A stretch of DNA of 64,000 nt from Neisseria bacilliformis (GCF_014055025.1 NZ_CP059571.1:186001-250000); one strand, 5' to 3'. Positions 39,295 through 48,064 are shown, counted from the stretch's first letter. The notes: generated by a model not told the origin, from the sequence alone. Numbers and translations are program-made.

Positions 39295-40710
39295 TTAGGC
39301 GATTTTCGCCGCTTTGTATTGCGGGTTCATCAGGTTTTCCGGCGAGAGGATGTCGTCGAGCTGTTTGGCGTCGAGCAGGCCGAGTTCCAAAACCACTTCG
39401 CGCACGCTTTTGCCGGTTTGGGCGCAGATTCTGCCGACTTTGTCGCCGTTGTGGTGGCCGATGAAGGGGTTGAGGTAGGTTACGATGCCGATGGAGTTGA
39501 GGACGTAGCCGGCGCAGGTTTCGCGGTTGGCGGTGATGCCGTCTATGCATTTGTCGGCAAGGTTGGTGCAGGCGTTGCCGAGGATGGCGATGCTCTCGAA
39601 CAGGGCCTGGCCGATGACGGGTTCCATCACGTTGAGCTGCAATTGTCCGGCTTCGGCGGCAAAGGTAACGGCGGTGTCGTTGCCGATGACTTTGAAGCAG
39701 ACCTGGTTGACCACTTCGGGTATCACGGGGTTGACTTTGGCGGGCATGATGGACGAGCCGGCCTGCATTTCGGGCAGGTTGATTTCGTTCAGGCCGGCGC
39801 GGGGGCCGGAGGAGAGCAGGCGCAGGTCGTTGCAGATTTTGGAGAGTTTGACGGCAAGGCGTTTGAGGGCGGCGTGCATGCTGATGTATGCGCCGCAGTC
39901 GGAGGTGGCTTCGATGAGGTTGGCCGAGGGCGTGCAGGGCAGGCCGCTGATTTCGGCCAGTTTTTTCACCGCCAGCGGGGCGTAGCCGGCCGGGGTGTTC
40001 ACGCCGGTGCCGATGGCGGTGGCGCCGAGGTTGACTTCCAAAAGCAGGGCGGCGTTGCGTTGCAGGTTGGCGTTTTCTTCTTCCAGCAGCACGGCAAAGG
40101 CGGCGAATTCCTGGCCGAGCGACATGGGTACGGCGTCCTGCAACTGGGTGCGTCCCATTTTGAGCACGTCTTTGAATTCTGCGGCTTTGCGCTCGAAGGC
40201 GTTTTTCAGACGGCCTGTTTTTTCCAGCAGGACGGCGATGCTGTTGTACACGGCCAGACGGAAGCCGGTGGGGTAGGCGTCGTTGGTGGACTGGCTGGCG
40301 TTGACGTGGTCCATCGGGTCGATGACGCCGTAGCTGCCTTTGGGGTGGCCGAGAATTTCGAGGGCGAGGTTGGCGATGACTTCGTTGGTGTTCATGTTGA
40401 CGGAAGTGCCCGCGCCTCCCTGGTATACGTCGGAGGGAAACTGGTCGAGGCAGCGGCCTTTGCGCAGCACTTCTTCGCAGGCCTGGTCGATGGCCTGCGC
40501 CACTTCGGCGGAGAGTACGCCCAGCTCGCGGTTGGCGCGGGCGGCGGCCTGTTTCACCATTACCATGCCGCGCACGAATTCGGGGATGTCGGAAATGGTT
40601 TGATTGGAAATGTTGAAGTTTTCTACGGCGCGCAGGGTGTGGATGCCCCAGTAGGCGTCGGCGGGGATTTGACGTTCGCCGAGAAGGTCGGATTCGGTGC
40701 GGGTGGACAT
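39295..40710 (-). CDS. aspA: aspartate ammonia-lyase
   Basis: A 471-residue fumarase/aspartase-family enzyme converting aspartate to fumarate and ammonia. The superfamily signature [11 protein letters not shown] is present, together with [16 protein letters not shown] and the TxxS region [11 protein letters not shown]. The ATG at 40710 has GGAGAAAC upstream. A DUS is read in frame (KTGRLKNAF). Distinguished from fumarase by overall similarity to AspA; confidence in aspartase is high, not absolute. Confidence 0.93.
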   Translation of the reverse strand: MSTRTESDLLGERQIPADAYWGIHTLRAVENFNISNQTISDIPEFVRGMVMVKQAAARANRELGVLSAEVAQAIDQACEEVLRKGRCLDQFPSDVYQGGAGTSVNMNTNEVIANLALEILGHPKGSYGVIDPMDHVNASQSTNDAYPTGFRLAVYNSIAVLLEKTGRLKNAFERKAAEFKDVLKMGRTQLQDAVPMSLGQEFAAFAVLLEEENANLQRNAALLLEVNLGATAIGTGVNTPAGYAPLAVKKLAEISGLPCTPSANLIEATSDCGAYISMHAALKRLAVKLSKICNDLRLLSSGPRAGLNEINLPEMQAGSSIMPAKVNPVIPEVVNQVCFKVIGNDTAVTFAAEAGQLQLNVMEPVIGQALFESIAILGNACTNLADKCIDGITANRETCAGYVLNSIGIVTYLNPFIGHHNGDKVGRICAQTGKSVREVVLELGLLDAKQLDDILSPENLMNPQYKAAKIA

Positions 40711-40922
40711 GTTTGTTTCTCCAAAGTGGTTGCAAAAAATAAGCATAACCGCCGTGCGGTGCGGCGGTTATTTTGCCCGATTCGCAAGGCGATTCCAACT
40801 GTTTCGGCGGCTTTGCCTCAGGGCGGGAGGCCGTTTGAAAACACGGTTTCGGCACAGGCGGGAAGCGGATTTGGTTTTTTCAGACGGCCTTTAAGCAATG
40901 TTCGGCAGGTCGTCTGAAACCT

Positions 40923-41207
40923 TTACTGCGCCTGTGCGCCGCCATCAGCAGCCTGAACTTTCAACACCGCCTGCACCACATCATCTACGGTGCGCACGTT
41001 GCGGAAGTCTTCGGCGTTGAGTTTGCGCCCCGTTTCGCGTTTGATGCGGTCAATCAAATCAATCGCGTCGATGCTGTCAATTTCCAAGTCTTCGTAAAGA
41101 TTGGTTTCGGGCTGGATACGCTCGGGCTCAATCTCAAACAAATGAACCAGCGTGTTGGCGAGCAGGGCGCGGATTTCGGCTTCGCTCAGGATTTTGTGTT
41201 CGCTCAT
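40923..41207 (-). CDS. acyl carrier protein of the aryl-polyene-type cluster (ACP 1)
   Basis: A 94-residue ACP. The phosphopantetheine serine is Ser45 in EIDSIDAIDL. Longer than housekeeping ACP, with a C-terminal Gln/Ala tail. It is the last gene of a tightly packed minus-strand operon (KS-like, acyltransferase, ACP 2, ACP 1), 9 bases after ACP 2. Two tandem ACPs are a hallmark of aryl polyene clusters. The last gene before the aspA border; a mucosa-type DUS AGGTCGTCTGAA (40907-40918) abuts the 3' end. Confidence 0.88.
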   Translation of the reverse strand: MSEHKILSEAEIRALLANTLVHLFEIEPERIQPETNLYEDLEIDSIDAIDLIDRIKRETGRKLNAEDFRNVRTVDDVVQAVLKVQAADGGAQAQ

Positions 41208-41216
41208 CGCTGCTCC

Positions 41217-41483
41217 TTATGCCTGTGCCTGACGGCTTTTGACAAATTCCGCCAGCGTTTTGACGTTGGCGAAGTTGTCGCGCAGGTTGTCTTTTTCGCC
41301 GTCAAGCTGGAAGCCGAAGGCTTTTTGCACCGCCAAACCGAGTTCCAGCGCGTCCACGGAATCCAGCCCCAAGCCGTCGTCGCCGAACAGCGCGTCTTCG
41401 CTGCCGATGTCGGCGGGGGTAATGTCTTCCAGCGCGAGGCTGTCGATGATGAGTTGTTTGATTTGGTGTTCTAAGTCGTTCAT
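41217..41483 (-). CDS. acyl carrier protein of the aryl-polyene-type cluster (ACP 2)
   Basis: An 88-residue ACP with attachment Ser42 in GLDSVDALEL. The ATG at 41483 overlaps the stop of the acyltransferase gene by 4 bases (ATGA), so it is translationally coupled. Distinct in sequence from ACP 1, suggesting that starter loading and elongation may use separate carriers. Confidence 0.9.
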   Translation of the reverse strand: MNDLEHQIKQLIIDSLALEDITPADIGSEDALFGDDGLGLDSVDALELGLAVQKAFGFQLDGEKDNLRDNFANVKTLAEFVKSRQAQA

Positions 41484-42238
41484 GTGGTTTTCCTTGTGAA
41501 ATAGTCTTGCAGGTATTCGTTGAGCCGTCTGGCGGCGATGGGTAAGGGTTTTTCGGCGAGCCAGTCTTGCGGGTTGATGTCGTCGCCGACGGTGATTTCG
41601 TAATGGATTTTGCGCGGCGGGATTTTGTACCACGGCTGCCCTTTTTTGAAGTTGGGCGGGTTCATTTTGATGACCACGGGCGTAATCACTTTGGCGCTGC
41701 GCAAGCCGATGGATACCGCGCCACGGTGCATTTTGACCTGCCCGTCCCAGCCCGTGCGCGTGCCTTCGGGGAAAATCAGCAGGCTTTGTCCGCTTTGGAA
41801 CACGGCTTCGATTTCTTCCAGCATTTCCATGCTTTCGTCGTTGGGGATATAGCCTGCGGCGCGGATTTGGCTGCTCATGCTGGGGTTGCGCACCAAGTCT
41901 TTTTTCACCAGCACGTTTGGGTCAGGCGCGTGGCTCACCAGCAGCACCACATCTAATAAAGACGGGTGATTGGCAAGAATCAACTGCCCGCCGCGCCCGA
42001 GTTTTTCTGCGCCGTGGAAGGTTACCGACAACACGCCCGACCATTGCAGATAGCCGACAAAAAACCGCCACACGCGCCCAATCATGCGGCGGGCGGCAAG
42101 CTGGCGCGGCACGTCGCCACGGGTGGATTTGAGCGTGTAGGGCAACAGGGCGATTTTGAACAGCACGCCCGCCACGCCGAACAGGATGAAGCCCAGCATG
42201 GTGGCGAAAAAACGGCGGCAGTAATCCAAACGGCTCAT
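41480..42238 (-). CDS. 1-acyl-glycerol-3-phosphate-acyltransferase-like protein (LPLAT)
   Basis: A 252-residue membrane acyltransferase. Residues 12-33 form a transmembrane helix. The catalytic HX4D is His91-Asp96 (NHPSLLD) and the phosphate-binding motif is FPEGTRTG. In aryl polyene clusters such a protein is thought to pass the polyene to a lipid anchor. It overlaps the genes on both sides by 4 bases. Confidence 0.87.
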   Translation of the reverse strand: MSRLDYCRRFFATMLGFILFGVAGVLFKIALLPYTLKSTRGDVPRQLAARRMIGRVWRFFVGYLQWSGVLSVTFHGAEKLGRGGQLILANHPSLLDVVLLVSHAPDPNVLVKKDLVRNPSMSSQIRAAGYIPNDESMEMLEEIEAVFQSGQSLLIFPEGTRTGWDGQVKMHRGAVSIGLRSAKVITPVVIKMNPPNFKKGQPWYKIPPRKIHYEITVGDDINPQDWLAEKPLPIAARRLNEYLQDYFTRKTT

Positions 42239-42975
42239 GCGCGTTTTTCCCACAGCCAGCGGCGGTTTGGATATTGCCGCGTGTGTTTCAGGCTGCCTGA
42301 AAGCAGAAAGCGTATCCAGTCCAGCGCGCCGAAGTAACTTTCAGGCTGCCTTGCGCTGTCGTCCGTTTCCAACGTCAGGCTGAAAGCGTCGCCGCGTTCG
42401 ATGACCATCGCCAGCGCGTAGGCAAACGGCGCGCGCTCGGCGGCAACGGCGTATTCAGTTTTCAACGGATCGTCCGCCACCACCAGCAACACGCGCTCGA
42501 TGCCGTCTGAAAACAGCGACACGGCTTCCGCCAAGGCCGTTTCCAAGCCGTCCGCGCCCGTTGCCAGCGCGGTATTTTCCTGCATTTCGCCGCGCTGGAT
42601 TGCCCACTGCCCCGCCAGCGCGTTGTGCACCGACAAACCGAACGAAGTGGGCGACACGGTGTGCGTTTTCAACAGCTCGGGCCACAATTCAAAGCTGCGG
42701 TTAATCTCGCCGTCGTGCGAAGCGTAAACCAAAGGGCAGCCTGAAAACCGCTCCGCCAAATCCCAAGCCGCTTCGCACACCAACCGCGCCGCCGCGCCCA
42801 AACGCCGCCGCTGCATGGCAGGCAGAAACGAGAGCGCGGGCTTGTGTTCGGGCAGGCTGTCGGCGTTCAGACGACCTTGCGCCCACTCGCGCCATTGTTC
42901 TGTGCTGGCAAGGCGGTTGGAAGCGGCGTGCCATGCGGCGATGTTGAATGAAAAAGTGCAGGCGGTGGTTGTCAT
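42235..42975 (-). CDS. ketosynthase-like (chain-length-factor-type) protein of the aryl-polyene-type cluster
   Basis: A 246-residue protein of the beta-ketoacyl-synthase-like N-terminal family (ketoacyl-synt_2 type). It keeps the thiolase-fold segments (CPLVYASHDGEINRSFEL, SPTSFGLSVHNALAGQWAI) but has no active-site Cys in a TACSSG context, so it should act as a non-catalytic partner of the real ketosynthase at 45338. First gene of the minus-strand operon, divergent from the dehydratase gene. Its coding sequence holds Kingella-type uptake sequences at 42287-42301 and 42340-42351. Confidence 0.83.
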   Translation of the reverse strand: MTTTACTFSFNIAAWHAASNRLASTEQWREWAQGRLNADSLPEHKPALSFLPAMQRRRLGAAARLVCEAAWDLAERFSGCPLVYASHDGEINRSFELWPELLKTHTVSPTSFGLSVHNALAGQWAIQRGEMQENTALATGADGLETALAEAVSLFSDGIERVLLVVADDPLKTEYAVAAERAPFAYALAMVIERGDAFSLTLETDDSARQPESYFGALDWIRFLLSGSLKHTRQYPNRRWLWEKRA

Positions 42976-43026
42976 GGTGTGGCTCTGCGGCGGGAAAAGG
43001 CGTGCATTTTAACTGAAATTAACACC

Positions 43027-43055
43027 TTATGAAACCGCGGGCGCATTGGTATAAT
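43027..43055 (+). promoter_or_regulatory. promoter for the plus-strand aryl-polyene-type operon
   Basis: Perfect -10 TATAAT (43050-43055) with TTATGA 17 bases upstream as a weak -35, 30 bases before the dehydratase ATG. The 109-base gap must also hold the divergent minus-strand promoter. Confidence 0.65.
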
Positions 43056-43084
43056 CCCATTTTTTCAAACCACATCAAGCCGCT

Positions 43085-43570
43085 ATGCACCGCCTTATCT
43101 GCCCCATTGAACATCCCGCTTTTCTGCTGCCGCACAGCGGACACATGGTTTTGATTGACCGCGTAACCGAACACCGCGCCGATTTTGTGCGCGTAGAAGC
43201 CTATGTCGGCAGCAAGCATATTCTGTTGCAAAACGGCGTATTGCCGACCACCATGGGCATGGAAATCATGGCGCAGGCAATCGGCGCGTTTGCCGGCATA
43301 CAGACCATCAGCGCAGGTGAAGAAGTGAAACTCGGCTTTTTGCTGGGCACGCGCAAACTGAATCTGTTTGCCGATGCTATCCCCGTCGGCACCACGCTTG
43401 CCGCCACCGCCCACCTATCCACCCAAGACCCCAGCGGCATGGGCGTGTTTGACTGCGAACTGCGCTGGCTCGACGCGCCCGATGGTGTGCGCGACACGCT
43501 GCCGCAAGACGGACTGCTGGCTCAGGCGGCGTTGAATGTTTATAGCCCGAAAGAAGCGCGCACGGTTTGA
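43085..43570 (+). CDS. 3-hydroxyacyl-ACP dehydratase (hotdog) of the aryl-polyene-type cluster
   Basis: A 161-residue single hotdog-fold protein like ApeP dehydratases. FLLPHSGHMVLIDRV at residues 13-27 gives the catalytic His region, and TTMGMEIMAQAIGAFAG (about 55-71) the central helix with the Glu. It would remove water after each ketoreduction to leave a trans double bond. First gene of the plus operon; a Kingella-type DUS follows it at 43580-43591. Confidence 0.87.
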   Translation: MHRLICPIEHPAFLLPHSGHMVLIDRVTEHRADFVRVEAYVGSKHILLQNGVLPTTMGMEIMAQAIGAFAGIQTISAGEEVKLGFLLGTRKLNLFADAIPVGTTLAATAHLSTQDPSGMGVFDCELRWLDAPDGVRDTLPQDGLLAQAALNVYSPKEARTV

Positions 43571-43579
43571 TTTTTCGGT

Positions 43580-43735
43580 TTCAGGCTGCCTCTTTATGGA
43601 TGTTCAGACGGCATCAGAGGCAGCCTGAAAACAGGATATTGAAACATGGATGCCGTCTGAAAAGTAGGTCGGGCATTGATGCCCGACAAGCACCCGCAAA
43701 TTGAAAAAACGTCGGGCTTGAATGCCCGACCTACT
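43580..43735. repeat. mixed-dialect DUS block and 72-base palindromic repeat
   Basis: Kingella-type AGGCAGCCTGAA at 43580-43591 (reverse) and 43618-43629, meningococcal-type ATGCCGTCTGAA at 43602-43613 (reverse) and 43650-43661, then the GTAGGTCGGGCAT palindrome at 43664-43735, homologous to 25810-25882. All sit just before the DUF4145 gene. Confidence 0.85.
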
Positions 43736-43753
43736 GTAATTAGGAATAATTAG

Positions 43754-44509
43754 ATGAAAAAAGAATGGTTTGAGCGAGAGTTAAAAACACAGATTCAAAA
43801 TCCTATTAAAGTTCATTGTAAACAGTGCAATAGGAAAACTTTGCATACCATACACGCAAGCTACGAGGAAGATTATCATCAGATAGATACACCATTCTTT
43901 TCATTTGATGGACACACTAACTATCAAATTATCCAATGTAATGGCTGTGAATTTATTAGTTTTAGAGAAGAATCTTGGAATAGTGAAGATTATGAGCATT
44001 ACACAGAAGAAGATGGTTCTACAAATGTGCGATGTAGCGTAACGGAGAAATTTTTTCCTAACTATATTAGCGGTAGCCGTTTTCAAGATGGCGAGTTGTT
44101 CCATTTACCAGATACGTGCCGACATCTTTATCTTGAAATAGAATCTGCCCTTGCTAATCAACATGTATTATTAGTTGCTATTGGGTTAAGAGCTTTAATG
44201 GAGGCTATCTGCGAATATGAACAGCAATGCGGAAATATAATTTTTGGGAAAAGAGATCATTTATTTCAAAAAATTGGGAAAATACTTGAACAAGGACTGC
44301 TACCGAAAGGGTCAAAAGATATTCTTCATAGTATAAAAGACATGGGAAACAGTTCTGCTCATGAAGCTAAGAGACAAAATATTGAACACTTAAAATTGGC
44401 TTTTGGTGTCTTAGAGTCTCTGCTACGAACACTATATATTCATACAAAGCAATTTAATGAAATTAAGCAAGATTCCGATGATGCTAAGCAAGGTAAACAC
44501 AAAAGGTAA
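43754..44509 (+). CDS. DUF4145 protein with zinc ribbon and HEPN-like region
   Basis: 251 residues, much more AT-rich than its neighbours. The N-terminal zinc ribbon is Cys22-Cys25 and Cys62-Cys65. The C-terminal helical half carries IKDMGNSSAHEAKRQNIEHL, the GN..AH motif of DUF4145, and an R-x4-H pattern as in HEPN ribonucleases. DUF4145 proteins are often near restriction or defence genes; no such partner is seen here. It splits the dehydratase and ketoreductase genes of the pigment operon and is flanked by repeats, so it is probably an inserted gene. A 13-base repeat ATTAAGCAAGATT occurs in its 3' end and again at 44558. Confidence 0.75.
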   Translation: MKKEWFERELKTQIQNPIKVHCKQCNRKTLHTIHASYEEDYHQIDTPFFSFDGHTNYQIIQCNGCEFISFREESWNSEDYEHYTEEDGSTNVRCSVTEKFFPNYISGSRFQDGELFHLPDTCRHLYLEIESALANQHVLLVAIGLRALMEAICEYEQQCGNIIFGKRDHLFQKIGKILEQGLLPKGSKDILHSIKDMGNSSAHEAKRQNIEHLKLAFGVLESLLRTLYIHTKQFNEIKQDSDDAKQGKHKR

Positions 44510-44609
44510 TGTCGTCATTTAAAAAGATATTTTATTGATAAGCAAGATTTGCAACCCATTAAGCAAGATTTCAGGCAGCCTGAAACCCCAAAAAACCACA
44601 GGAACCCCC

Positions 44610-45338
44610 ATGAACAAAACCATCCTAATCACAGGCTCAAACCGAGGCATCGGCAAAGCCGTCGCGCTTGCCCTTGCCGCCGACGGCTACGACATCGCCG
44701 TGCACTGTCGCAGCCGCCGCGACGAAGCCGAAGCGGTTGCCGCGCAAATCCGTGCGCTGAGCAGGCAGGCGCGGGTGTTACAGTTTGACGTGTCCGACCG
44801 CGCCGCCTGCCGCGACATATTAACCGCCGATGTGGAAGCAAACGGCGCGTATTACGGCGTGGTGTTAAACGCAGGTTTGACGCGCGATGCCGCTTTTCCC
44901 GCGTTTTCAGACGACGATTGGGACAGCGTGTTGCGCACCAATCTCGACGGTTTTTACAACGTGCTGCACCCCGTTATCATGCCGATGATACGCCGCCGCC
45001 AAGACGGGCGGATTGTGTGCATGGCTTCGGTGTCGGGCATCACGGGCAACCGCGGGCAGGTGAATTACAGCGCGTCCAAAGCGGGTATCATCGGTGCGGC
45101 AAAGGCGTTGGCGGTGGAATTGGCAAAGCGCAAAATCACGGTGAACTGCGTTGCCCCCGGCTTGATTGACACGGAAATCGTCGATGAAAACGTGCCTGTG
45201 GACGAGATTTTGAAAGCCGTGCCCGCCGCGCGCATGGGCACACCCGAAGAAGTCGCCCACGCGGTGCGTTTTCTGATGGACGAAAAAGCGGCGTATATCA
45301 CGCGCCAAGTGATTGCGGTGAACGGGGGATTGTGTTAA
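44610..45338 (+). CDS. 3-oxoacyl-ACP reductase (SDR, FabG-like) of the aryl-polyene-type cluster
   Basis: A 242-residue short-chain dehydrogenase. The cofactor loop is TGSNRGIGKA (residues 9-18). The catalytic triad is Ser138, Tyr151 and Lys155 (YSASK). It would reduce the keto group in each elongation cycle. The ATG at 44610 follows AGGAACCCCC; a Kingella-type DUS lies 26 bases upstream (44573-44584). Its stop overlaps the start of the ketosynthase gene by one base (TAATG). Confidence 0.92.
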   Translation: MNKTILITGSNRGIGKAVALALAADGYDIAVHCRSRRDEAEAVAAQIRALSRQARVLQFDVSDRAACRDILTADVEANGAYYGVVLNAGLTRDAAFPAFSDDDWDSVLRTNLDGFYNVLHPVIMPMIRRRQDGRIVCMASVSGITGNRGQVNYSASKAGIIGAAKALAVELAKRKITVNCVAPGLIDTEIVDENVPVDEILKAVPAARMGTPEEVAHAVRFLMDEKAAYITRQVIAVNGGLC

Positions 45339-46573
45339 TGGAAACCAAGCGCGTTGTGATTACCGGCATCGGCGGCATTACCGCGTTCGGGCGCGACTGG
45401 CAGAGTATTCAGGCTGCCTTTCGCGCCGAAAAAAACGCCGTGCGGTATATGGACTGGCGCGAGCGTTTCCCCGAATTGGAAGCGCAGCTCGGCGCACCGC
45501 TGCCCGACTACACCCCGCCCGCGCATTGGACGCGCAAGCAGCTTCGCAGCATGGGGCGCGTATCGCAGCTTTGTGTGGACGCGGCGGAACAAGCCCTGCA
45601 AAACGCGGGTTTACTCGGCGACGAAACGATTAAAAACGGCAAAATGGGCGTGGCGTGCGGCTCGTCAACGGGCAGCACCAAAGACATCGGCGACTTGGGC
45701 GAACTGCTGCTCACCGGCACGTCGCGCAATTTCAACGCCAACACCTATGTGCGCATGATGCCGCACACCACCGCCGCCAATGTCGGCATCTTTTTCGGGC
45801 TGACGGGGCGGATTATCCCTACGTCCAGCGCGTGTTCATCGGGCAGCCAAGCCATCGGCTACGCCTACGAAGCCATCAAATACGGGCTGATTGACACCAT
45901 GCTCGCGGGCGGCGGCGAAGAGTTCTGCCCCTCGGAAGTGTATGTGTTTGACTCGCTCTACGCCGCCAGCCGCCGCAACGGCGAACCCGAGCGCACCCCG
46001 CGCCCCTATGACGCAGGGCGCGACGGCTTAGTGATTGGCGAAGGCGCAGGCATGATGGTATTGGAATCACTGGAACACGCGAGGGCGCGCAGTGCCAAAA
46101 TCTACGCCGAAATCATCGGCTACGGCGCAAACAGCGACGGCAGCCACGTTACCCAGCCGCAAAAAGACACCATGCAAAAATGCATGGAACTCGCCCTCAA
46201 AGACGCAGGCATCCGCGCCGAACAGGTCGGCTATGTGAGCGGGCACGGCACGGCCACCGAAAAAGGCGACATCGCCGAAACGCTTGCCACCGAAGCCGTG
46301 TTCGGCTTTGTGCCCATGAGTTCGCAAAAAAGCTATTTGGGACACACGCTGGGCGCGTGCGGCGCGCTGGAAGCCTGGTTCGCCGTTGAAATGATGAATG
46401 GCGGCTGGTTCGCGCCAACCGTGAATCTGGACAACATCGACCCGCGCTGCGGCAGGGTGGACTACATCAAAAGCGGCGGGCGCGAGATTGAAACGAATTA
46501 TGTGGTCAGCAATAATTTCGCGTTTGGCGGGGTGAATACTTCGCTGGTGTTGAAAAGATGGCGGGGGGCGTAG
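45338..46573 (+). CDS. beta-ketoacyl-ACP synthase (KAS II type) of the aryl-polyene-type cluster
   Basis: A 411-residue elongating ketosynthase. The nucleophile is Cys166 (TSSACSSGSQ), with histidines in SGHGTATEKGD and SYLGHTLGACG, so the Cys-His-His triad is complete. It should pair with the Cys-less KS-like protein at 42235. A Kingella-type DUS is in its coding sequence (45408-45419). It ends the plus operon; host-type DUS resume 20 bases after its stop. Confidence 0.93.
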   Translation: METKRVVITGIGGITAFGRDWQSIQAAFRAEKNAVRYMDWRERFPELEAQLGAPLPDYTPPAHWTRKQLRSMGRVSQLCVDAAEQALQNAGLLGDETIKNGKMGVACGSSTGSTKDIGDLGELLLTGTSRNFNANTYVRMMPHTTAANVGIFFGLTGRIIPTSSACSSGSQAIGYAYEAIKYGLIDTMLAGGGEEFCPSEVYVFDSLYAASRRNGEPERTPRPYDAGRDGLVIGEGAGMMVLESLEHARARSAKIYAEIIGYGANSDGSHVTQPQKDTMQKCMELALKDAGIRAEQVGYVSGHGTATEKGDIAETLATEAVFGFVPMSSQKSYLGHTLGACGALEAWFAVEMMNGGWFAPTVNLDNIDPRCGRVDYIKSGGREIETNYVVSNNFAFGGVNTSLVLKRWRGA

Positions 46574-46589
46574 TTTGGCAGACAAAGGT

Positions 46590-46650
46590 CTCAGGCCGTC
46601 TGAAAACCGTTTTTGGCTGCGCCGAAGCCGCGCTTTCAGACGGCCTCGAT
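46590..46650. terminator. inverted host-type DUS pair between convergent genes
   Basis: AGGCCGTCTGAAAACCG faces an extended DUS (GGCTGCGCCGAAGCCGCGC then TTTCAGACGGCCT). It ends the ketosynthase gene and supplies the stop of the minus-strand phosphopantetheinyl transferase gene. Confidence 0.8.
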
Positions 46651-47259
46651 ATGTTCCAAAACCGCCTTGCCCCAGCTGCCGTAAAACGACGTTTCAAGCG
46701 ATATGCCGCCGCCGAACCACACGCATGAGAGCGCGTATCCCTGCGGCAGCAGTGCGCTGATGCCGTGCCAGCCGCGTTGTCCGACGGCGTGCAAACCTGT
46801 CGGCAAACCGCCGTCAAAACAATAGCCTACCGATGCCATGTCGGCCGGAAACGACAAATCCGCCGCTTTGAGCAAAGCCTCTTTGACGCACCACAGGCGG
46901 TAGAAATCTGCCGCGCTCCAACTGCGGCGGCGTAAAAACGCCCGCTCTTCTCCGGTGCACACCCATTGCGCCAAAGCCTGAAAATCGCGCGGCCGCAGCC
47001 GCTCCAAATCCACGCCCGATTGCACGGGCGTGTCGGCGCACAAAAGCGCGGCAAAACCGCCGCTGTGCGACAGCGACAAAACGGGCGCGTCTGCCTGCCG
47101 CTTCAAGGCGCGGCTGACCCGCCAGTCGGCGCGCTTTTCCAAAACGGGGGCGCGGCGCACGCGGCAGAGGTCGTCTGCATCCAAACCGGCTCTGCGGTAG
47201 GCGGCGGACAAATCCGGTGCGCCGAGCAGGCAGTGTAAAACGGTGGGGGCGGGGGTCAT
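46636..47259 (-). CDS. 4'-phosphopantetheinyl transferase (Sfp/AcpT type)
   Basis: A 207-residue transferase that would load phosphopantetheine on the cluster ACPs. The magnesium motifs are present: SGVDLERLRPRDF (GVDLE) and FYRLWCVKEALLKA (W..KEA), and the upstream SLSHSGGFAALL is the CoA-binding histidine motif. The ATG at 47259 begins MTPAPTVLH. The gene is opposite to its neighbours. C-terminal EAV and stop come from a DUS. Confidence 0.88.
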   Translation of the reverse strand: MTPAPTVLHCLLGAPDLSAAYRRAGLDADDLCRVRRAPVLEKRADWRVSRALKRQADAPVLSLSHSGGFAALLCADTPVQSGVDLERLRPRDFQALAQWVCTGEERAFLRRRSWSAADFYRLWCVKEALLKAADLSFPADMASVGYCFDGGLPTGLHAVGQRGWHGISALLPQGYALSCVWFGGGISLETSFYGSWGKAVLEHIEAV

Positions 47260-47277
47260 GCGCTTTCCGAAATGCGA

Positions 47278-47305
47278 TAAAAAACCGCCGCGATACGGCG
47301 GTTTA
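47278..47305 (-). terminator. intrinsic terminator between lipoprotein and PPTase genes
   Basis: On the minus strand AAACCGCCG-TATCG-CGGCGGTTT is a perfect stem followed by TTT, which should end transcription from the lipoprotein gene. A DUS pair at about 47349-47401 lies upstream of it. Confidence 0.75.
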
Positions 47306-47444
47306 GGTTGGCGCAATACAAGGGCGCAAACCGTCGGATTATCAGGAGAGGCCGTCTGAAAACGGTTTCGATACGGCCGGAACGTTTTTTCAGACGGCCT
47401 CTTTACGCTTTGCGCCGTTGCAAACAGGCAGTCGGGCGCGGGTT

Positions 47445-47966
47445 TCAGTGATAGCTGCCTTTGAGCACCACGCGGCTGTTCCAGGTGCCGATGTGGCATT
47501 CGTATTCGCTGCCGCCGATGGTTTTTTTGTCGAAATAGCTCACCAGCCGCACGGCGTTTTTGTTTTTGCGGTGCGCGGTGGACTGGAAGCGTTTCACCGC
47601 GTTCAAAAAGGCGCGTTGGCAGGTTTCGTCGGGGGATTTGCCGGTGGCGTTGGCGGTTTGGCGCGACACGTCGGTGTTGCCGCCCGCGCTGCCGTAGGAG
47701 ACGCGGACGGCGGGGTCGAGCACTTCGCGCGCTTCGGCGGAATTGAGCGCGGCGGAGGCTTTGCACATATAGGCGTCGTTTTTGCCCCTGCCTGCTACCG
47801 GGCCGGTGCTGCGGCAGGTGGCTCCCGCAGCGGGTTTGGCCGGGGCGGCGCGGTGTTCGGGGGCGGGGCGGGCGGCGGTGTCGGGCGCGCTGCCGCCGTT
47901 GTTGGCGCAGGCGGCCAAAAGCAGCGGGGCGCAGAAGAGGAAAAGGCGGGCGGTTTTTTTGGGCAT
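47445..47966 (-). CDS. hypothetical lipoprotein
   Basis: 173 residues. Lipobox LAAC at residues 17-20 after MPKKTARLFLFCAPLLL. A Pro/Ala-rich linker follows, then a compact domain with four Cys (ATCRSTG, AYMCKAS, ETCQRAF, YECHIGT) likely forming two disulfides. Function not recognised. GGAGAA lies 4 bases before the ATG at 47966. Position in the middle of the pigment cluster may be accidental; it could also be the cluster-specific lipoprotein, but it does not resemble the DUF3261 type as far as I can see. Confidence 0.75.
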   Translation of the reverse strand: MPKKTARLFLFCAPLLLAACANNGGSAPDTAARPAPEHRAAPAKPAAGATCRSTGPVAGRGKNDAYMCKASAALNSAEAREVLDPAVRVSYGSAGGNTDVSRQTANATGKSPDETCQRAFLNAVKRFQSTAHRKNKNAVRLVSYFDKKTIGGSEYECHIGTWNSRVVLKGSYH

Positions 47967-48064
47967 TTCGTTCTCCACAGGTGTTTGAAAGCGGCGATTC
48001 TACCCCGCCCCCGCGCCGCTGTGAACAAAGGTGCAAGGCGTTCCAACTGCCGTGGGAAAAATAT

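Noticed and set aside
47445-47966. The lipoprotein gene as the DUF3261 component of the pigment cluster
   Set aside because: It has a four-cysteine domain and opposite orientation, and no visible similarity; left as hypothetical.
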